A stretch of 63,746 nt of DNA. Origin: Enterobacter sp. 10-1 (GTDB taxonomy: Bacteria; Pseudomonadota; Gammaproteobacteria; Enterobacterales; Enterobacteriaceae). The stretch covers positions 20,442 to 84,187 of the forward strand of contig NISF01000012.1 of assembly GCA_002270295.1 (NCBI GenBank), in the 5' to 3' direction. Made by a program: the position numbers and the translations under genes. Of this stretch, positions 9,870 to 19,896 are shown piece after piece (position 1 is the stretch's first letter; each line of letters opens with the position of its first letter). The notes beneath the pieces are model-generated. The model was not told the origin of the DNA. It did no database searches and was given only the letters and a program-made list of their open reading frames with translations.

Positions 9870-10945
9870 CAGCACTGATACACGTACTGGGATCGGATAT
9901 TCCGCACCACAACCAGACCGTTCTGCGGTTCTTTAATGACGAGCTGGCCGGTAGCGACGAGCGGGCGCGCACGTTTATGGTCGTCGGTGATGCAGCGGGC
10001 GTCCGCGAGGCGTACCCGGCGCTGTCGATTGCCTGCTATCCCGGGAAGAAATCGCTGGCACAGGCGGTTATTTCCGCGGCCAAAGCGGATCGACACCAGC
10101 GCTTTTTCTTCCACGGCCAGTTTAATACCGGGCTGTGGCTGGCGCTGCTCAGCGGCGGAATTCGCCCTTCCCAGTTCAACTGGCATATCTGGGGCGCCGA
10201 TCTGTATGAGAATTCGTCCAGCCTGAAGTTTCGTTTATTCTATCCCCTGCGGCGTATGGCGCAGGGGCGAGTGGGGCGCGTTTTTGCCACCCGCGGCGAC
10301 CTGAGCTGGTTTGCCCGTCGCCACCCTAAGGTGGCGGGGGAGCTGCTCTATTTCCCGACCCGGATGGATCCGGCGCTGAATACGCTGGCGGATAGCGCTC
10401 CGCGTGCCGAAGCGCTGACTATTCTGGTGGGCAACTCAGGCGATCGCAGCAATGAACATATTGCGGCGCTGCGCGCTATTCATCAGCAGTTTGGCGATAC
10501 GGTAAATGTGATTGTCCCGATGGGCTATCCGGCCAACAATGCGGAATATATTAACGAAGTGCGCGCGGCGGGCGCGGCGTTGTTTAGCCCCGGGCGTTTA
10601 CAGGTACTCAGCGACAGGCTGGAATTCAACGATTACCTGGCACTGCTGCGCCGCTGCGATCTGGGCTATTTCCTCTTTGCCCGCCAGCAGGGGATCGGCA
10701 CGCTGTGCCTGCTGATTCAGGCGGGTATTCCCTGCGTCCTGAATCGGGAGAATCCGTTCTGGCAGGATATGACGGAGCAGAATATTCCGGTACTGTTTAC
10801 CAGCGATACCCTGGATGTTGCCGTGGTACGCGAGGCTCAACGTCAGCTGGCGAACGTTGATAAGAACCAGATCGCCTTCTTCCGGCCAAACTACCTGACG
10901 GGCTGGCAGCGGGCATTGCAGATTGCCTCGGGAGTGAGCGCATGA
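9866..10945 (+). CDS. wecF: TDP-Fuc4NAc:lipid II Fuc4NAc transferase
   Basis: Glycosyltransferase (family GT56) that adds Fuc4NAc to lipid II to finish the ECA trisaccharide. It has 359 residues, the E. coli length, starting [20 protein letters not shown], with conserved HIWGADLYE and [20 protein letters not shown] segments. It needs dTDP-Fuc4NAc made by WecE and WecD, so its activity depends on the dTDP-sugar source discussed for the rffGH scar. Synonym rffT. Stop overlaps wzyE start. Confidence 0.96.
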   Translation: MTALIHVLGSDIPHHNQTVLRFFNDELAGSDERARTFMVVGDAAGVREAYPALSIACYPGKKSLAQAVISAAKADRHQRFFFHGQFNTGLWLALLSGGIRPSQFNWHIWGADLYENSSSLKFRLFYPLRRMAQGRVGRVFATRGDLSWFARRHPKVAGELLYFPTRMDPALNTLADSAPRAEALTILVGNSGDRSNEHIAALRAIHQQFGDTVNVIVPMGYPANNAEYINEVRAAGAALFSPGRLQVLSDRLEFNDYLALLRRCDLGYFLFARQQGIGTLCLLIQAGIPCVLNRENPFWQDMTEQNIPVLFTSDTLDVAVVREAQRQLANVDKNQIAFFRPNYLTGWQRALQIASGVSA

Positions 10946-12288
10946 CATTAATGCAATTTTGCGGACTGCTGGTGGTCTGGCTGCTGTCGTCGCTGTTTAT
11001 TGCCACCGCGACGTATTTCGAGTTTCGCCGGGTGCGCTTTAACTTCAACGTCTTTTTTTCGCTGCTGTTTCTGCTGACTTTTTTCTTTGGCTTCCCGCTG
11101 ACCAGCATTCTGGTATTCCGCTTTGATGTCAGCGTTGCGCCGCCGGAAGTGCTGCTGCAAACCCTGCTGGTGTCGGTGTGCTTTTATGCGGTGTATTACG
11201 TCACCTACAAAACGCGGCTGCGTTCGTCCGCGCACGATCGCCAGCGCCGTCCGCTGTTCACCATGAACCGCGTTGAGACCCATCTGGCATGGATTATTCT
11301 TCTGGGCGTTGCGCTGCTGTGCGTCGGGATTTTCTTTGCCCACAACGGCTTCCTGCTGTTCAGGCTCAACTCCTATAGCCAGATCTTCTCCAGCGAAGTG
11401 TCCGGCGTGGCGCTGAAGCGCTTTTTCTATTTCTTTATCCCGGCGATGCTGGTGGTCTATTTTCTGCGCCAGGACTATAAGGCGTGGATTTTCTTCCTTA
11501 TCAGCACCACCGCCTTCGGCCTGCTGACCTATGCGATCGTCGGCGGCACGCGGGCGAACATCATTATTGCCTTCGCCATCTTCCTGTTTATCGGCATTAT
11601 TCGCGGCTGGATAAGCCTGTGGATGCTGGCTGCGGCCGGCGTGCTGGGCATTGTCGGTATGTTCTGGCTGGCCCTGAAGCGCTACGGGATGAACGTCAGC
11701 GGCGATGAGGCGTTTTATACCTTCCTGTATCTGACCCGCGATACCTTCTCACCGTGGGAGAACCTGGCGCTGCTGCTGCAGAACTACGGTAAGATAGAGT
11801 TCCAGGGGCTGGCGCCGATGATCAGGGATTTCTACGTCTTTATCCCCAACTGGATGTGGCACGGCCGGCCTTCGATGGTTCTGAATACCGCCAACTACTT
11901 CACCTGGGAAGTGCTGAATAATCACTCCGGGCTGGCTATCTCGCCCACGCTGATTGGTTCACTGGTGGTGATGGGCGGAGTTTGGTTTATTCCGCTTGGG
12001 GCGGTCGCGGTCGGGCTGATTATTAAGTGGTTTGACTGGCTGTATGAGCTTGGCAACCGGGAGAGCAACCGCTATAAGGCGGCCATTCTGCATAGTTTTT
12101 GTTTCGGCGCTATCTTCAATATGATCGTGCTGGCGCGTGAAGGGCTGGATTCTTTCGGCTCCCGCGTGGTGTTTTTCCTCGTGATCTTTGGTATCTGCCT
12201 GCTGGCGGCGAAATTGCTGTACTGGTTCCTGGATAGCGTAGGACTGATTCATAAGCGGACCAAACCGCTTTCGCAACCTCAGGTCTGA
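10942..12288 (+). CDS. wzyE: ECA polymerase
   Basis: Inner-membrane polymerase that joins ECA trisaccharide units in the periplasm. The 448-residue protein is almost entirely hydrophobic helices, starting [15 protein letters not shown], with the conserved [15 protein letters not shown] and [14 protein letters not shown] segments of WzyE. It is two residues shorter than E. coli WzyE. It acts with WzzE and WzxE, encoded in the same operon. Confidence 0.96.
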   Translation: MTLMQFCGLLVVWLLSSLFIATATYFEFRRVRFNFNVFFSLLFLLTFFFGFPLTSILVFRFDVSVAPPEVLLQTLLVSVCFYAVYYVTYKTRLRSSAHDRQRRPLFTMNRVETHLAWIILLGVALLCVGIFFAHNGFLLFRLNSYSQIFSSEVSGVALKRFFYFFIPAMLVVYFLRQDYKAWIFFLISTTAFGLLTYAIVGGTRANIIIAFAIFLFIGIIRGWISLWMLAAAGVLGIVGMFWLALKRYGMNVSGDEAFYTFLYLTRDTFSPWENLALLLQNYGKIEFQGLAPMIRDFYVFIPNWMWHGRPSMVLNTANYFTWEVLNNHSGLAISPTLIGSLVVMGGVWFIPLGAVAVGLIIKWFDWLYELGNRESNRYKAAILHSFCFGAIFNMIVLAREGLDSFGSRVVFFLVIFGICLLAAKLLYWFLDSVGLIHKRTKPLSQPQV

Positions 12289-12299
12289 TAAGGATTAAC

Positions 12300-13040
12300 A
12301 TGTCTGAGAGTACTTCCGCGCCGTTGTATCTGCTGAGAGGTTTACAGCTCATCGGATGGCGCGATATGCAGCATGCGCTGGATTTTCTCTACGCTGACGG
12401 CGCAATTCGTCAGGGTACGCTGGTGGCGATCAATGCCGAAAAGATGCTGGCAGTCGAGGACGATCCCGAGGTTCGGGCGCTGATTGAAGCGGCTGAATTT
12501 AAATATGCCGATGGCATTAGCGTGGTGCGTTCATTACGTAAAAAATATCCTCAGGCGCAGGTATCGCGCGTGGCGGGGGCCGACTTATGGGAAGCCCTGA
12601 TGCAACGCGCCGGGGCCCAGGGCACGCCGGTCTTTCTGATCGGCGGCAAGCCGGAGGTGCTGGCCCAGACCTGTACGCAGCTGCGCCAGCGCTGGAACGT
12701 TAACATTGTCGGTAGCCAGGACGGCTATTTCTCCGCCGACCGGCGTCAGGAGCTGTTTGAGCGCATCCGCGACAGCGGGGCCGGGATTGTCACCGTCGCG
12801 ATGGGCTCGCCGCGCCAGGAGATCCTGATGCGTGACTGCCGGCTGGTCTATCCCCAGGCGCTCTATATGGGCGTGGGCGGCACCTACGACGTATTTACCG
12901 GCCACGTTCACCGGGCGCCAAAGTTCTGGCAGGACATGGGGCTGGAGTGGTTTTATCGTTTGATATCACAGCCCAGCCGGATTAAAAGACAGATCAGACT
13001 GCTGCGATATTTACGTTGGTATTATACCGGTCAGCTCTAA
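12300..13040 (+). CDS. wecG: UDP-ManNAcA transferase (lipid II synthase)
   Basis: Family GT26 glycosyltransferase that adds ManNAcA to lipid I. It is 246 residues, the E. coli length, with the family segments [16 protein letters not shown], and VAMGSPRQE, and the C-terminal basic [17 protein letters not shown] region. It follows wzyE by 11 bases behind an AAGGA ribosome binding site and is the last gene of the ECA operon. Synonym rffM. Confidence 0.97.
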   Translation: MSESTSAPLYLLRGLQLIGWRDMQHALDFLYADGAIRQGTLVAINAEKMLAVEDDPEVRALIEAAEFKYADGISVVRSLRKKYPQAQVSRVAGADLWEALMQRAGAQGTPVFLIGGKPEVLAQTCTQLRQRWNVNIVGSQDGYFSADRRQELFERIRDSGAGIVTVAMGSPRQEILMRDCRLVYPQALYMGVGGTYDVFTGHVHRAPKFWQDMGLEWFYRLISQPSRIKRQIRLLRYLRWYYTGQL

Positions 13041-13150
13041 TATTCCACTGCAAACTGGCGCGTTTTCACACATATTCTGTGTAATGTATTCGCCTGGCTG
13101 ATACTTTATTTGCCATTTCGGCAAAATTAATTAACCATTCGCATGCTTAA

Positions 13151-13179
13151 TGCGCGCCGGCACTCTTTACCGGCGCGCA
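13151..13179. terminator. Perfect GC-rich hairpin after wecG
   Basis: TGCGCGCCGG at 13151-13160 pairs perfectly with CCGGCGCGCA at 13170-13179 around a 9-base loop. There is no T-tract after it, so it could be an mRNA 3'-end stabiliser or part of a factor-dependent termination site rather than an intrinsic terminator. Confidence 0.45.
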
Positions 13180-13360
13180 GGCAGGGCTATTTCATTTCAC
13201 ATATTTATAAAAATAACCGGTATATGCGCGGGACCTTCAGAAGGGCATCAAGGCGGCTCATCCGTTAACTTTCCGACATCGATAATCATGACGGAGGGAC
13301 GGGTACGTGCTGCCAATAAAGAGGCCGTTCGGAGAGGAACAGCTAAAAACCCGGAGCAGG

Positions 13361-13370
13361 GCAAACACAA
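13361..13370 (+). promoter_or_regulatory. Probable GcvB sRNA target site in the yifK leader
   Basis: GCAAACACAA, 9 bases before the yifK ATG, is the exact complement of UUGUGUUUGC from the GU-rich R1 seed of GcvB as I remember it. yifK is an established GcvB target in Salmonella. It overlaps the translation start region (the GAGG ribosome binding site follows directly), consistent with translational repression. GcvB itself is outside this window. Confidence 0.65.
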
Positions 13371-13378
13371 GAGGCTAT

Positions 13379-14764
13379 ATGACTAAGAAAAAAGCGGAAC
13401 TTCAGCGCGGGCTGGAGGCCAGGCACATTGAGCTAATCGCCCTTGGCGGTACGATTGGCGTCGGTTTATTTATGGGATCGGCGAGTACGCTGAAATGGGC
13501 CGGCCCGTCCGTCCTGCTGGCGTATATTATTGCGGGCTTATTTGTCTTCTTTATCATGCGTTCGATGGGGGAGATGCTGTTTCTTGAACCGGTAACCGGT
13601 TCGTTCGCCGTTTACGCCCACCGCTATATGAGCCCGTTCTTCGGCTATCTTACCGCCTGGTCCTACTGGTTTATGTGGATGGCGGTAGGGATATCGGAGA
13701 TTACGGCCATCGGGGTTTACGTCCAGTTCTGGTTCCCTGAGATGGCGCAGTGGATACCGGCCCTGATTGCCGTTGGGCTGGTGGCATTGGCGAACCTGGC
13801 GGCGGTACGCCTGTATGGTGAGATCGAGTTCTGGTTTGCGATGATTAAGGTCACGACCATCATCGTGATGATTGTGGTCGGGCTGGGGGTTATTTTCTTT
13901 GGCTTTGGTAACGGTGGGCACTCTATCGGCTTTGGCAACCTGACCGAACACGGCGGCTTCTTTGCCGGCGGCTGGAAGGGCTTCCTGACCGCGCTATGTA
14001 TTGTCGTTGCCTCTTACCAGGGCGTTGAGCTTATCGGTATTACCGCCGGAGAAGCGAAGAATCCGCAGGTGACCCTGCGCAGCGCGGTCGGCAAAGTTCT
14101 GTGGCGTATCCTTATTTTTTACGTAGGCGCCATTTTCGTCATTGTGACTATCTTCCCGTGGAATCAGATTGGCTCCGGCGGCAGCCCGTTCGTGCTGACC
14201 TTTGCTAAGATCGGCATCACGGCGGCGGCGGGCATTATCAACTTTGTGGTGCTGACGGCCGCGCTTTCCGGCTGCAATAGCGGAATGTATAGCTGTGGGC
14301 GCATGCTCTACGCGCTGGCCAAAAACCGTCAGCTACCGGCGGCAGTCGGCAAGGTCTCCCGCAACGGCGTACCGGCGGCAGGCGTCGCGCTGTCGATCCT
14401 GATTCTGCTGGTCGGCTCCTGCCTGAACTATATTATTCCTAATCCACAGCGGGTATTCGTCTACGTCTACAGCGCCAGCGTGCTGCCGGGGATGGTGCCG
14501 TGGTTTGTGATCCTGATTAGCCAGCTGCGTTTTCGTCGCGCGCACCGGGCGGCGATGGCCAGCCACCCGTTCCGCTCGCTGCTCTTCCCGTGGGCGAACT
14601 ATTTTACGATGGCATTTCTGGTTTGCGTGCTGATCGGCATGGGTTTTAACGACGATACCCGGATGTCGCTGTTTGTCGGAATTCTTTTTCTTGCCCTGGT
14701 GACCCTTATTTATAAGGTTTTTGGCCTCGGGCGGCATGGAAATGTCGACAAAGCGACGGAATAA
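13379..14764 (+). CDS. yifK: APC-family amino acid permease
   Basis: Inner-membrane proton-coupled amino acid transporter of the amino acid-polyamine-organocation family. YifK has been linked to threonine and serine uptake in E. coli. ATG 13379 gives a 461-residue protein starting [20 protein letters not shown], matching E. coli YifK; the reading frame is open further upstream to 13307 but this extension overlaps the leader. The APC signature [11 protein letters not shown] lies in the first membrane segment, and about 12 hydrophobic segments follow. The GAGG ribosome binding site is at 13371-13374. Confidence 0.95.
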   Translation: MTKKKAELQRGLEARHIELIALGGTIGVGLFMGSASTLKWAGPSVLLAYIIAGLFVFFIMRSMGEMLFLEPVTGSFAVYAHRYMSPFFGYLTAWSYWFMWMAVGISEITAIGVYVQFWFPEMAQWIPALIAVGLVALANLAAVRLYGEIEFWFAMIKVTTIIVMIVVGLGVIFFGFGNGGHSIGFGNLTEHGGFFAGGWKGFLTALCIVVASYQGVELIGITAGEAKNPQVTLRSAVGKVLWRILIFYVGAIFVIVTIFPWNQIGSGGSPFVLTFAKIGITAAAGIINFVVLTAALSGCNSGMYSCGRMLYALAKNRQLPAAVGKVSRNGVPAAGVALSILILLVGSCLNYIIPNPQRVFVYVYSASVLPGMVPWFVILISQLRFRRAHRAAMASHPFRSLLFPWANYFTMAFLVCVLIGMGFNDDTRMSLFVGILFLALVTLIYKVFGLGRHGNVDKATE

Positions 14765-14816
14765 GCAGCAAAGCGAATAAAGTGTGAGCAAACGGAAATT
14801 TTATTTAAAAAGGCAC

Positions 14817-14845
14817 TAGACAGCGGGGGGGGAAGTCCGTAATAT
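14817..14845 (+). promoter_or_regulatory. Promoter of the argX-hisR-leuT-proM tRNA operon
   Basis: TAGACA at 14817-14822 and TAATAT at 14840-14845 are separated by 17 bases, with a GC-rich discriminator (CCGACCCCG) after the -10 box. Such discriminators are typical of stringently controlled stable RNA promoters. Confidence 0.6.
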
Positions 14846-14866
14846 CCGACCCCGCAACGGCGCTAA

Positions 14867-14943
<77 letters not shown>

Positions 14944-15007
14944 TTTAACCCGGTGCTTGAGCTGCGGTGGACTGTTTAAGACAGTGCCGCGTGAAAAGAT
15001 TTGTAGT

Positions 15008-15084
15008 GGTGGCTATAGCTCAGTTGGTAGAGCCCTGGATTGTGATTCCAGTTGTCGTGGGTTCGAATCCCATTAGCCACCCCA
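15008..15084 (+). tRNA. hisR: tRNA-His (anticodon GTG)
   Basis: The 77-base cloverleaf includes the extra 5' G (position -1, base 15008) that is the tRNA-His identity element. Acceptor stem GTGGCTA/TAGCCAC, discriminator C, encoded CCA; anticodon GTG in loop TTGTGAT. Second gene of the operon. Confidence 0.97.
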
Positions 15085-15106
15085 TTATTTGATAGAGTTG
15101 TGAATT

Positions 15107-15192
15107 GCGAAGGTGGCGGAATTGGTAGACGCGCTAGCTTCAGGTGTTAGTGTCCTTAGGATGTGGGGGTTCGAGTCCCCCCCCTCGCACCA
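15107..15192 (+). tRNA. leuT: tRNA-Leu (anticodon CAG)
   Basis: Class II tRNA of 86 bases with a long variable arm, anticodon CAG, T-loop TTCGAGT and an encoded CCA. As recalled, the E. coli gene is 87 bases; the missing base is in the variable arm, where TGTCC-TTA-GGATG replaces TGTCC-TTAC-GGACG. The variable stem still pairs with one G-T wobble. Confidence 0.95.
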
Positions 15193-15234
15193 CGACTTTA
15201 AAGAATTGAACTAAAAATTCAAAAAGCAGTATAT

Positions 15235-15311
15235 CGGCGAGTAGCGCAGCTTGGTAGCGCAACTGGTTTGGGACCAGTGGGTCGGAGGTTCGAATCCTCT
15301 CTCGCCGACCA
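15235..15311 (+). tRNA. proM: tRNA-Pro (anticodon TGG)
   Basis: 77-base cloverleaf, acceptor stem CGGCGAG/CTCGCCG, anticodon TGG in loop TTTGGGA, encoded CCA. Last gene of the tRNA operon, directly followed by an intrinsic terminator. Confidence 0.97.
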
Positions 15312-15317
15312 ATTTTG

Positions 15318-15342
15318 AACCCCGCTTCGGCGGGGTTTTTTG
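15318..15342 (+). terminator. Intrinsic terminator of the tRNA operon
   Basis: ACCCCGC-TTCG-GCGGGGT stem with a stable TTCG tetraloop, followed by TTTTTG. Confidence 0.9.
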
Positions 15343-15452
15343 TTTTCTGCTATCGCGAAAACTTCTTGTATCTCCCTGATTTAAAAAATAAAACATCCCC
15401 GGCTCTGGCAAAATTTTTCGTCCAGAAAACTCTCAATTCGCCATCGGGGGAG

Positions 15453-15482
15453 ATGTCATCTCCACAGAACCTGTGCGATAAT
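15453..15482 (+). promoter_or_regulatory. Probable sigma-70 promoter of glmZ
   Basis: GATAAT at 15477-15482 lies 6 bases upstream of the conserved GlmZ 5' end (15489). ATGTCA at 15453-15458, 18 bases further up, is a 4/6 match to the -35 consensus. I saw no clear sigma-54 promoter at the right distance. Confidence 0.55.
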
Positions 15483-15488
15483 AACCGG

Positions 15489-15706
15489 GTAGATGCTCAT
15501 TCCATCTCTTATGTTCGCCTTAGTGCCTCATAAACTCAGGAATGATGCAGAGCCGTTTACGGTGCTTATCGTCCACTGACAGATGTCGCCATTCTATATC
15601 TGGTCTCATCAAACACCATGGACACGACGTTGAGTGAAGCACCCAATTTGTTGTCAAACAGACCTGTTTTAACGCCCGCCCTGATTATCAGTGCGGGCGT
15701 TTTTTT
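15489..15706 (+). ncRNA. glmZ: Small regulatory RNA GlmZ
   Basis: Hfq-dependent small RNA that activates translation of glmS (glucosamine-6-phosphate synthase) and is cut by RNase E with the adaptor RapZ; its decoy GlmY is elsewhere. The start GTAGATGCTCATTCCATCTC and the blocks AGAGCCGTTTACGGTGCTTA and GTTGAGTGAAGCACCCA match E. coli GlmZ as I remember it. The divergent part (about 15590-15620) lies between conserved blocks. It ends in a terminator hairpin GCCCGC/GCGGGC with a T-run (15671-15706). It lies upstream of the hemY 3' end as in E. coli, but aslA and aslB, which separate it from proM in E. coli K-12, are absent. Confidence 0.93.
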
Positions 15707-15767
15707 CTTTCAGGGACCGGTAAGAAAAGGGCAGGGGATAAACAGAGAAGGGGCGCGGCGAGAAGAG

Positions 15768-15795
15768 AGCTGTCGCCCCTGATGAGGCGACAGCT
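15768..15795 (-). terminator. Hairpin downstream of hemY
   Basis: AGCTGTCGCC and GGCGACAGCT form a perfect 10-bp stem 14 bases beyond the hemY stop. There is no clear T-run on the minus strand, so this is a weak or factor-assisted terminator candidate. Confidence 0.4.
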
Positions 15796-15808
15796 GCAGG
15801 AAGGACGG

Positions 15809-17005
15809 CTACTGCGGCGTATTGTTCTGCAGGGTTAGCAGCAGGCCATCGCGGCGCAGAGCGGCTGCCTCTTCCGGCTGATGCAGGCGGTCGAGCGTAT
15901 CGGCCAGCCAGGCGTAGTCAAACGCATCCGGGCGCTGCTTCAGCGCGGCGCGGAACGCGATGCTGGCTTCCTGCCATTCGCCATGGCGCATCAGCGATTG
16001 CCCCAGCGTACTCCACAGCAGCGGACGATCGCCGACGGTTTTGATCTGCTGGCGCAGCACTTTTTCCAGCTGTTCCGGATTATTGGTCTTCAGGCGCGGG
16101 ATAAGCATCACCAGACGATCGTCATACTGCTTTTTCAGGCCGTCGATAATAATTTGCTGCGCGGTATCGTGGTCATCGCTCTCAATGAGCAGATTCGCCA
16201 TCGCCACCTGCAGCGCGACCTGGCCACGCGTTTTACGGCTTTGGTTTTTCCACCATTCGCGCAGGCCTTCGCTGCCCCGATCGGCCAGCGTCTTATCCAT
16301 TAAACCGATCCACGCCTGCTGCTCCAGCGCGGCGCGATGCTCTTCATCGTTGACGTTGGCTTTTGCCATGGACGGGATGATATCCAGCAGCGAGTGCCAC
16401 GCGCCGGTGCGGGTGTAGGCCTGTTCCGCCAGACGCAGGACTTCAGGATGTCGGGGAGTGATTTCCAGCAGTTTATCAATACCGTGGCGAGCCGCATGAT
16501 TTTCATTACGCGCCAGCTGCAGGCGCACGCGGGCAATCTCTACCGGGATCAGATCGTCTCCGGCCAGCTCTGTCGCGCGCTCAAGATGCTGATTGGCGCG
16601 GGCTTCATCACCGCGCTGCTGAGCCGCTTCCGCCGCCAGAAGATAGTTAACCACCGGCTGCTCGGCGTGATCGGCATTTTTGGCCATCAGCTTTTCAACC
16701 TGCTGGTAGTCGCCTTCAGCCAGTTTTAGCAGCGCCTGCTCGGTTTGCTTACGCGCGCGGCGGCGTTTACGTCCTACGAACCAGCCGCGGGTATGCGCGC
16801 TGGTGCGAAAAATACGCCGCAGCAACCATTCAATGGCGAACAGCACCACCATCGTGAGGATCAGCACGATCGCCAGGCCGGTGACGCTGGTTTCAATGTT
16901 GTAGTTATCGGTTTGGATCAGCACATAGCCCTGATGCCCGGAAATGATGGGGCCGATAACGATCCCGGCGATCAGCAGTGCGAAGAGTAAGAGAATTTTC
17001 AACAT
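15809..17005 (-). CDS. hemY: HemY, inner-membrane TPR protein of the heme operon
   Basis: A 398-residue protein with two N-terminal membrane helices (about 1-22 and 40-62) and a helical TPR-like cytoplasmic or periplasmic domain (repeat units such as ALLKLAEGDYQQVEKL and EEAAALRRDGLL). It is last in the hemCDXY operon, 3 bases from hemX. The name is shared with Gram-positive coproporphyrinogen oxidase but this is an unrelated family; its role in tetrapyrrole synthesis is not settled. Confidence 0.95.
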   Translation of the reverse strand: MLKILLLFALLIAGIVIGPIISGHQGYVLIQTDNYNIETSVTGLAIVLILTMVVLFAIEWLLRRIFRTSAHTRGWFVGRKRRRARKQTEQALLKLAEGDYQQVEKLMAKNADHAEQPVVNYLLAAEAAQQRGDEARANQHLERATELAGDDLIPVEIARVRLQLARNENHAARHGIDKLLEITPRHPEVLRLAEQAYTRTGAWHSLLDIIPSMAKANVNDEEHRAALEQQAWIGLMDKTLADRGSEGLREWWKNQSRKTRGQVALQVAMANLLIESDDHDTAQQIIIDGLKKQYDDRLVMLIPRLKTNNPEQLEKVLRQQIKTVGDRPLLWSTLGQSLMRHGEWQEASIAFRAALKQRPDAFDYAWLADTLDRLHQPEEAAALRRDGLLLTLQNNTPQ

Positions 17006-17008
17006 GCG

Positions 17009-18196
17009 TTACTCTCCTTGTGGCGCAGGCGCTGGTGCCGGCACGGCTGGCGTCGGGGCAGGAGCCGGGGTAGCGCTCTGCGCGACGGCGGGCTGTGCCA
17101 TCAGATTACGTACTCGCGTCTGCATCAGCTTCTCAAGTATTGCCTGACTCTGCAGATTTTCCGGTACGCTCATGGTGATGCTCTGCTGGCTCAGCTTATC
17201 GACTTCCTCAAGGAAGGCTTTGGTTGTGGCATCGTCAGTATCGTAATAGGCGCGGACCCAGGTCGACACGTTTTCCAGGGCCTGCTTGTACGTCTCTTCC
17301 TGGTGGCGCGGAACCGCCTGCGCGGCGACCAGCAGACGGGAGCGAATATTCTCGCGCAGGTAGACGTCCTGGTTCGGCGCCAGCAGCGGCACTGCCGTTT
17401 CGTCGCGGCGGCGGATGGTGATAAAGCTGTCCATAAAGCTCTGCCAGCTCTTCTGCAGGTTAATGCGCCACTCACCGATTGAGCTGGATAGCTCTTCGCT
17501 GTCGGAATCCATCGGGGAATCGTCGTCGTTATTATCTGCAAGACGCAGGTTGTCTATCTGATTAGCAAGCTGATTCACTTTGAGAATGATGCCGTCGTAG
17601 TCGACCTGGCTTACCGCCGAGAGCGAGGCGATATCGTCGGTGATGGCGCGACGGGCGCCAATCAGGCTGGGGTCGTTCATGTCGGCGAGGCTGGCGTCGG
17701 CGCTTTTTAGCAGCGCGGCGGCGGTCGTGACGTCCTGATCGCTCCACAGCTTGCGTCCGGCGACTTTCACCAGGAAATCAGCCTGAGCCAGCAGCCAGGT
17801 TTTGGCGTCGCTGCCGGAGATAACGGCCACTTTCTGCTGCACTTCTTCCAGCTGCTTCGCCAGCGCATCCTGCTGACTTTTGGCCGCGGTCAGCTGGTCA
17901 GCCTGCTGCCTGATGATGCCTTCGAGTTCGGTTTTTTGGCCTTCCTGCGATTTTTGCAGGGCCGCAATTTGCGCGGCTAACGCTGAGCTGGCCGCGTTTT
18001 GTCGGGATAGCTGCTGCTTGTGCACGCTGTACAGGCCCACGCCGGCGGCGAGGGCAATAGCGATAGCGACCGCGCTCAAAACGAGACTGGTTTTATTCCC
18101 GCCGTTTTCCTTCCCGGTTTTCTCTGGCTGTGGCGTCTTTTCCACGGCCTCCCTGGTCTCTTCAACCACGGCGGATTGATTTTGTTGTTCCGTCAT
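17009..18196 (-). CDS. hemX: HemX, membrane-anchored coiled-coil protein
   Basis: A 395-residue protein; the start at 18196 gives [20 protein letters not shown], matching E. coli HemX, instead of an ATG 12 bases upstream. A Lys-rich N-terminus, one membrane helix (about 40-60), a long coiled coil (80-130), and a proline/alanine-rich tail are seen. It was once annotated as uroporphyrinogen III methyltransferase but lacks that domain. Third gene of hemCDXY. Confidence 0.94.
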   Translation of the reverse strand: MTEQQNQSAVVEETREAVEKTPQPEKTGKENGGNKTSLVLSAVAIAIALAAGVGLYSVHKQQLSRQNAASSALAAQIAALQKSQEGQKTELEGIIRQQADQLTAAKSQQDALAKQLEEVQQKVAVISGSDAKTWLLAQADFLVKVAGRKLWSDQDVTTAAALLKSADASLADMNDPSLIGARRAITDDIASLSAVSQVDYDGIILKVNQLANQIDNLRLADNNDDDSPMDSDSEELSSSIGEWRINLQKSWQSFMDSFITIRRRDETAVPLLAPNQDVYLRENIRSRLLVAAQAVPRHQEETYKQALENVSTWVRAYYDTDDATTKAFLEEVDKLSQQSITMSVPENLQSQAILEKLMQTRVRNLMAQPAVAQSATPAPAPTPAVPAPAPAPQGE

Positions 18197-18217
18197 TATG
18201 GCTTCCAATGTTGAGAG

Positions 18218-18958
18218 TTATTGTAATGCGCGTAGCAGCGTATCGTTGTCGGCGCTTTCGGCAACCTGGATATCCTGCCAGCCCAATTCCCGTGCCTGCT
18301 GGGCCAGGCGCTCGCTGACAACTAAAATGCGACAGCGGAGGAGCCACCGTTCTCGATACCATTGCGGGATCAGCGTCCAAAGCTGTTGCAGCATCTCACC
18401 GCTGGTAATGACCAGCGTGGAGACGCCGCGAGACTGCCAGCGCATTGCTTCTTCTGCACCATCATAATGCTTTGCACAACGTTGATAGCACTCACAAAAA
18501 GTGACATCAGCGCCGCGCTCGCGGAGCGTTTCGCCGAGTAGTTCCCGGCCGCCGTTGCCGCGAAGCAGGAGGGCCTTCTTACCAGCAATGTTTTGTAATT
18601 CAGGTAATTGTAGCAAGACTTCGCTGATTTCCCGATCTAATGGGTAGCGAATATTGTGGCCGCTGACCTTATGCAGAGCCAGCGCCGTGGTGCGGCCAAT
18701 GGCAAAATAGCCGGGAGCCAGCGGCCAGCGCAGGGCCTGCTGCTGCAGGCGAGCGTGGGCAAACTCCACGGCGTGCTGCGAAAGGGCGAACAATAAATCG
18801 CCCGCGGAGAGGGCCGCCAGCCGGTCGCCGAGCGTGTGCAGCTCGCGGCCGGGCGTAAATTCAATGAGCGGAAAGCTCCAGGCCACGTGTCCCAGCCCGC
18901 GCAGGCGGCTGACCAGCTCTTCGCCTTGCGGCAGCGGACGGGTGACCAGGATACTCAT
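18218..18958 (-). CDS. hemD: Uroporphyrinogen-III synthase
   Basis: Cyclises hydroxymethylbilane to uroporphyrinogen III in the cytoplasm. 246 residues, the E. coli length, starting [20 protein letters not shown], with conserved [11 protein letters not shown] and [11 protein letters not shown]. Its start overlaps the hemC stop by 4 bases, coupling the two consecutive enzymes. Confidence 0.97.
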   Translation of the reverse strand: MSILVTRPLPQGEELVSRLRGLGHVAWSFPLIEFTPGRELHTLGDRLAALSAGDLLFALSQHAVEFAHARLQQQALRWPLAPGYFAIGRTTALALHKVSGHNIRYPLDREISEVLLQLPELQNIAGKKALLLRGNGGRELLGETLRERGADVTFCECYQRCAKHYDGAEEAMRWQSRGVSTLVITSGEMLQQLWTLIPQWYRERWLLRCRILVVSERLAQQARELGWQDIQVAESADNDTLLRALQ

Positions 18959-19896
18959 CGTGGCGCGTCTCCGGCATAAACGGCGGTCAGGATCTCCCGG
19001 GCGCCATTATCCAGCAGCTCTTCCGCCAGAGAGACGCCAAGGCGCTCGGCGTCTTCCGGGCGTCCGCGGCGCTCGCCGTGAACCATCTGCGAACCGTCCG
19101 GCGCGCCGACCAGCGCGCGTAGCCACAGCTCGCCGTCAATAAGCTCGGCGTAGCTGCCGATCGGCACCTGACAGCCGCCCTCAAGACGGGTATTCATTGC
19201 CCGCTCGGCGCGAACACGTATTGCCGTTGGCGCATGGTTCAGCGGTGCCAGCAGAGCTTGCGTCCATTCGTCGTCAAGCCGACACTCAATGCCGACTGCG
19301 CCCTGGCCGACGGCGGGCAGCGACTGTTCAGGGCTTAACGGTTGGCGAATTCGCGCTTCGAGCCCCAGGCGTAGCAGCCCCGCAGCGGCGAGAATAATTG
19401 CGTCATACTCACCGCTATCAAGTTTACCCAGCCGGGTACCGACGTTGCCGCGCAGGGAGCGAATCTGCAGATCCGGGCGCTGTGCGGCCAGCTGACACTG
19501 GCGGCGTAAACTTGATGTGCCAACAATGCTGCCCTGAGGCAGCGCGTCAATGGAAGCATAGTGATTTGAGACAAAAGCGTCGCGAGGATCTTCGCGTTCA
19601 CAAATGGTTACCAGTCCCAGACCCTCGGGAAACTCGACGGGAACATCCTTCATGGAATGCACGGCGATATCGGCGCGCCCTTCCATAATGGCAAGCTCTA
19701 ACTCTTTGACAAACAGGCCCTTGCCACCCACTTTTGCGAGGGGTGTATCAAGGAGCACGTCGCCGCGTGTGACCATTGGCACCAGTTCAACCTTGAGCTC
19801 CGGATGGCAGGACTCAAGGCGCTCTTTCACATAATGCGCCTGCCATAGCGCAAGTGGGCTTTGCCGTGTGGCAATTTTCAAAACTTTGTCTAACAT
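18955..19896 (-). CDS. hemC: Porphobilinogen deaminase (hydroxymethylbilane synthase)
   Basis: Polymerises four porphobilinogens into hydroxymethylbilane. I chose the ATG at 19896 giving [18 protein letters not shown] and 313 residues, as in E. coli; an in-frame ATG lies upstream at 19923. The dipyrromethane cofactor cysteine is in [12 protein letters not shown] and the catalytic Asp in the [12 protein letters not shown] segment. First gene of hemCDXY, divergent from cyaA. Confidence 0.97.
   Translation of the reverse strand: MLDKVLKIATRQSPLALWQAHYVKERLESCHPELKVELVPMVTRGDVLLDTPLAKVGGKGLFVKELELAIMEGRADIAVHSMKDVPVEFPEGLGLVTICEREDPRDAFVSNHYASIDALPQGSIVGTSSLRRQCQLAAQRPDLQIRSLRGNVGTRLGKLDSGEYDAIILAAAGLLRLGLEARIRQPLSPEQSLPAVGQGAVGIECRLDDEWTQALLAPLNHAPTAIRVRAERAMNTRLEGGCQVPIGSYAELIDGELWLRALVGAPDGSQMVHGERRGRPEDAERLGVSLAEELLDNGAREILTAVYAGDAPR

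Larger units (their letters stand above)
13041..13378. other. Intergenic region between wecG and yifK
   Basis: No coding gene is seen in this 338-base gap. It holds a perfect 10-bp palindrome (13151-13179) that may end or stabilise the ECA transcript, and a GcvB-complementary site next to the yifK ribosome binding site (13361-13370). A yifK promoter is expected here but I could not place one with confidence. Confidence 0.6.

Noticed and set aside
15390..15425. Sigma-54 promoter for glmZ (TGGCAAAATTTTTCG)
   Set aside because: It lies about 80 bases upstream of the GlmZ 5' end and lacks a good -12 element.
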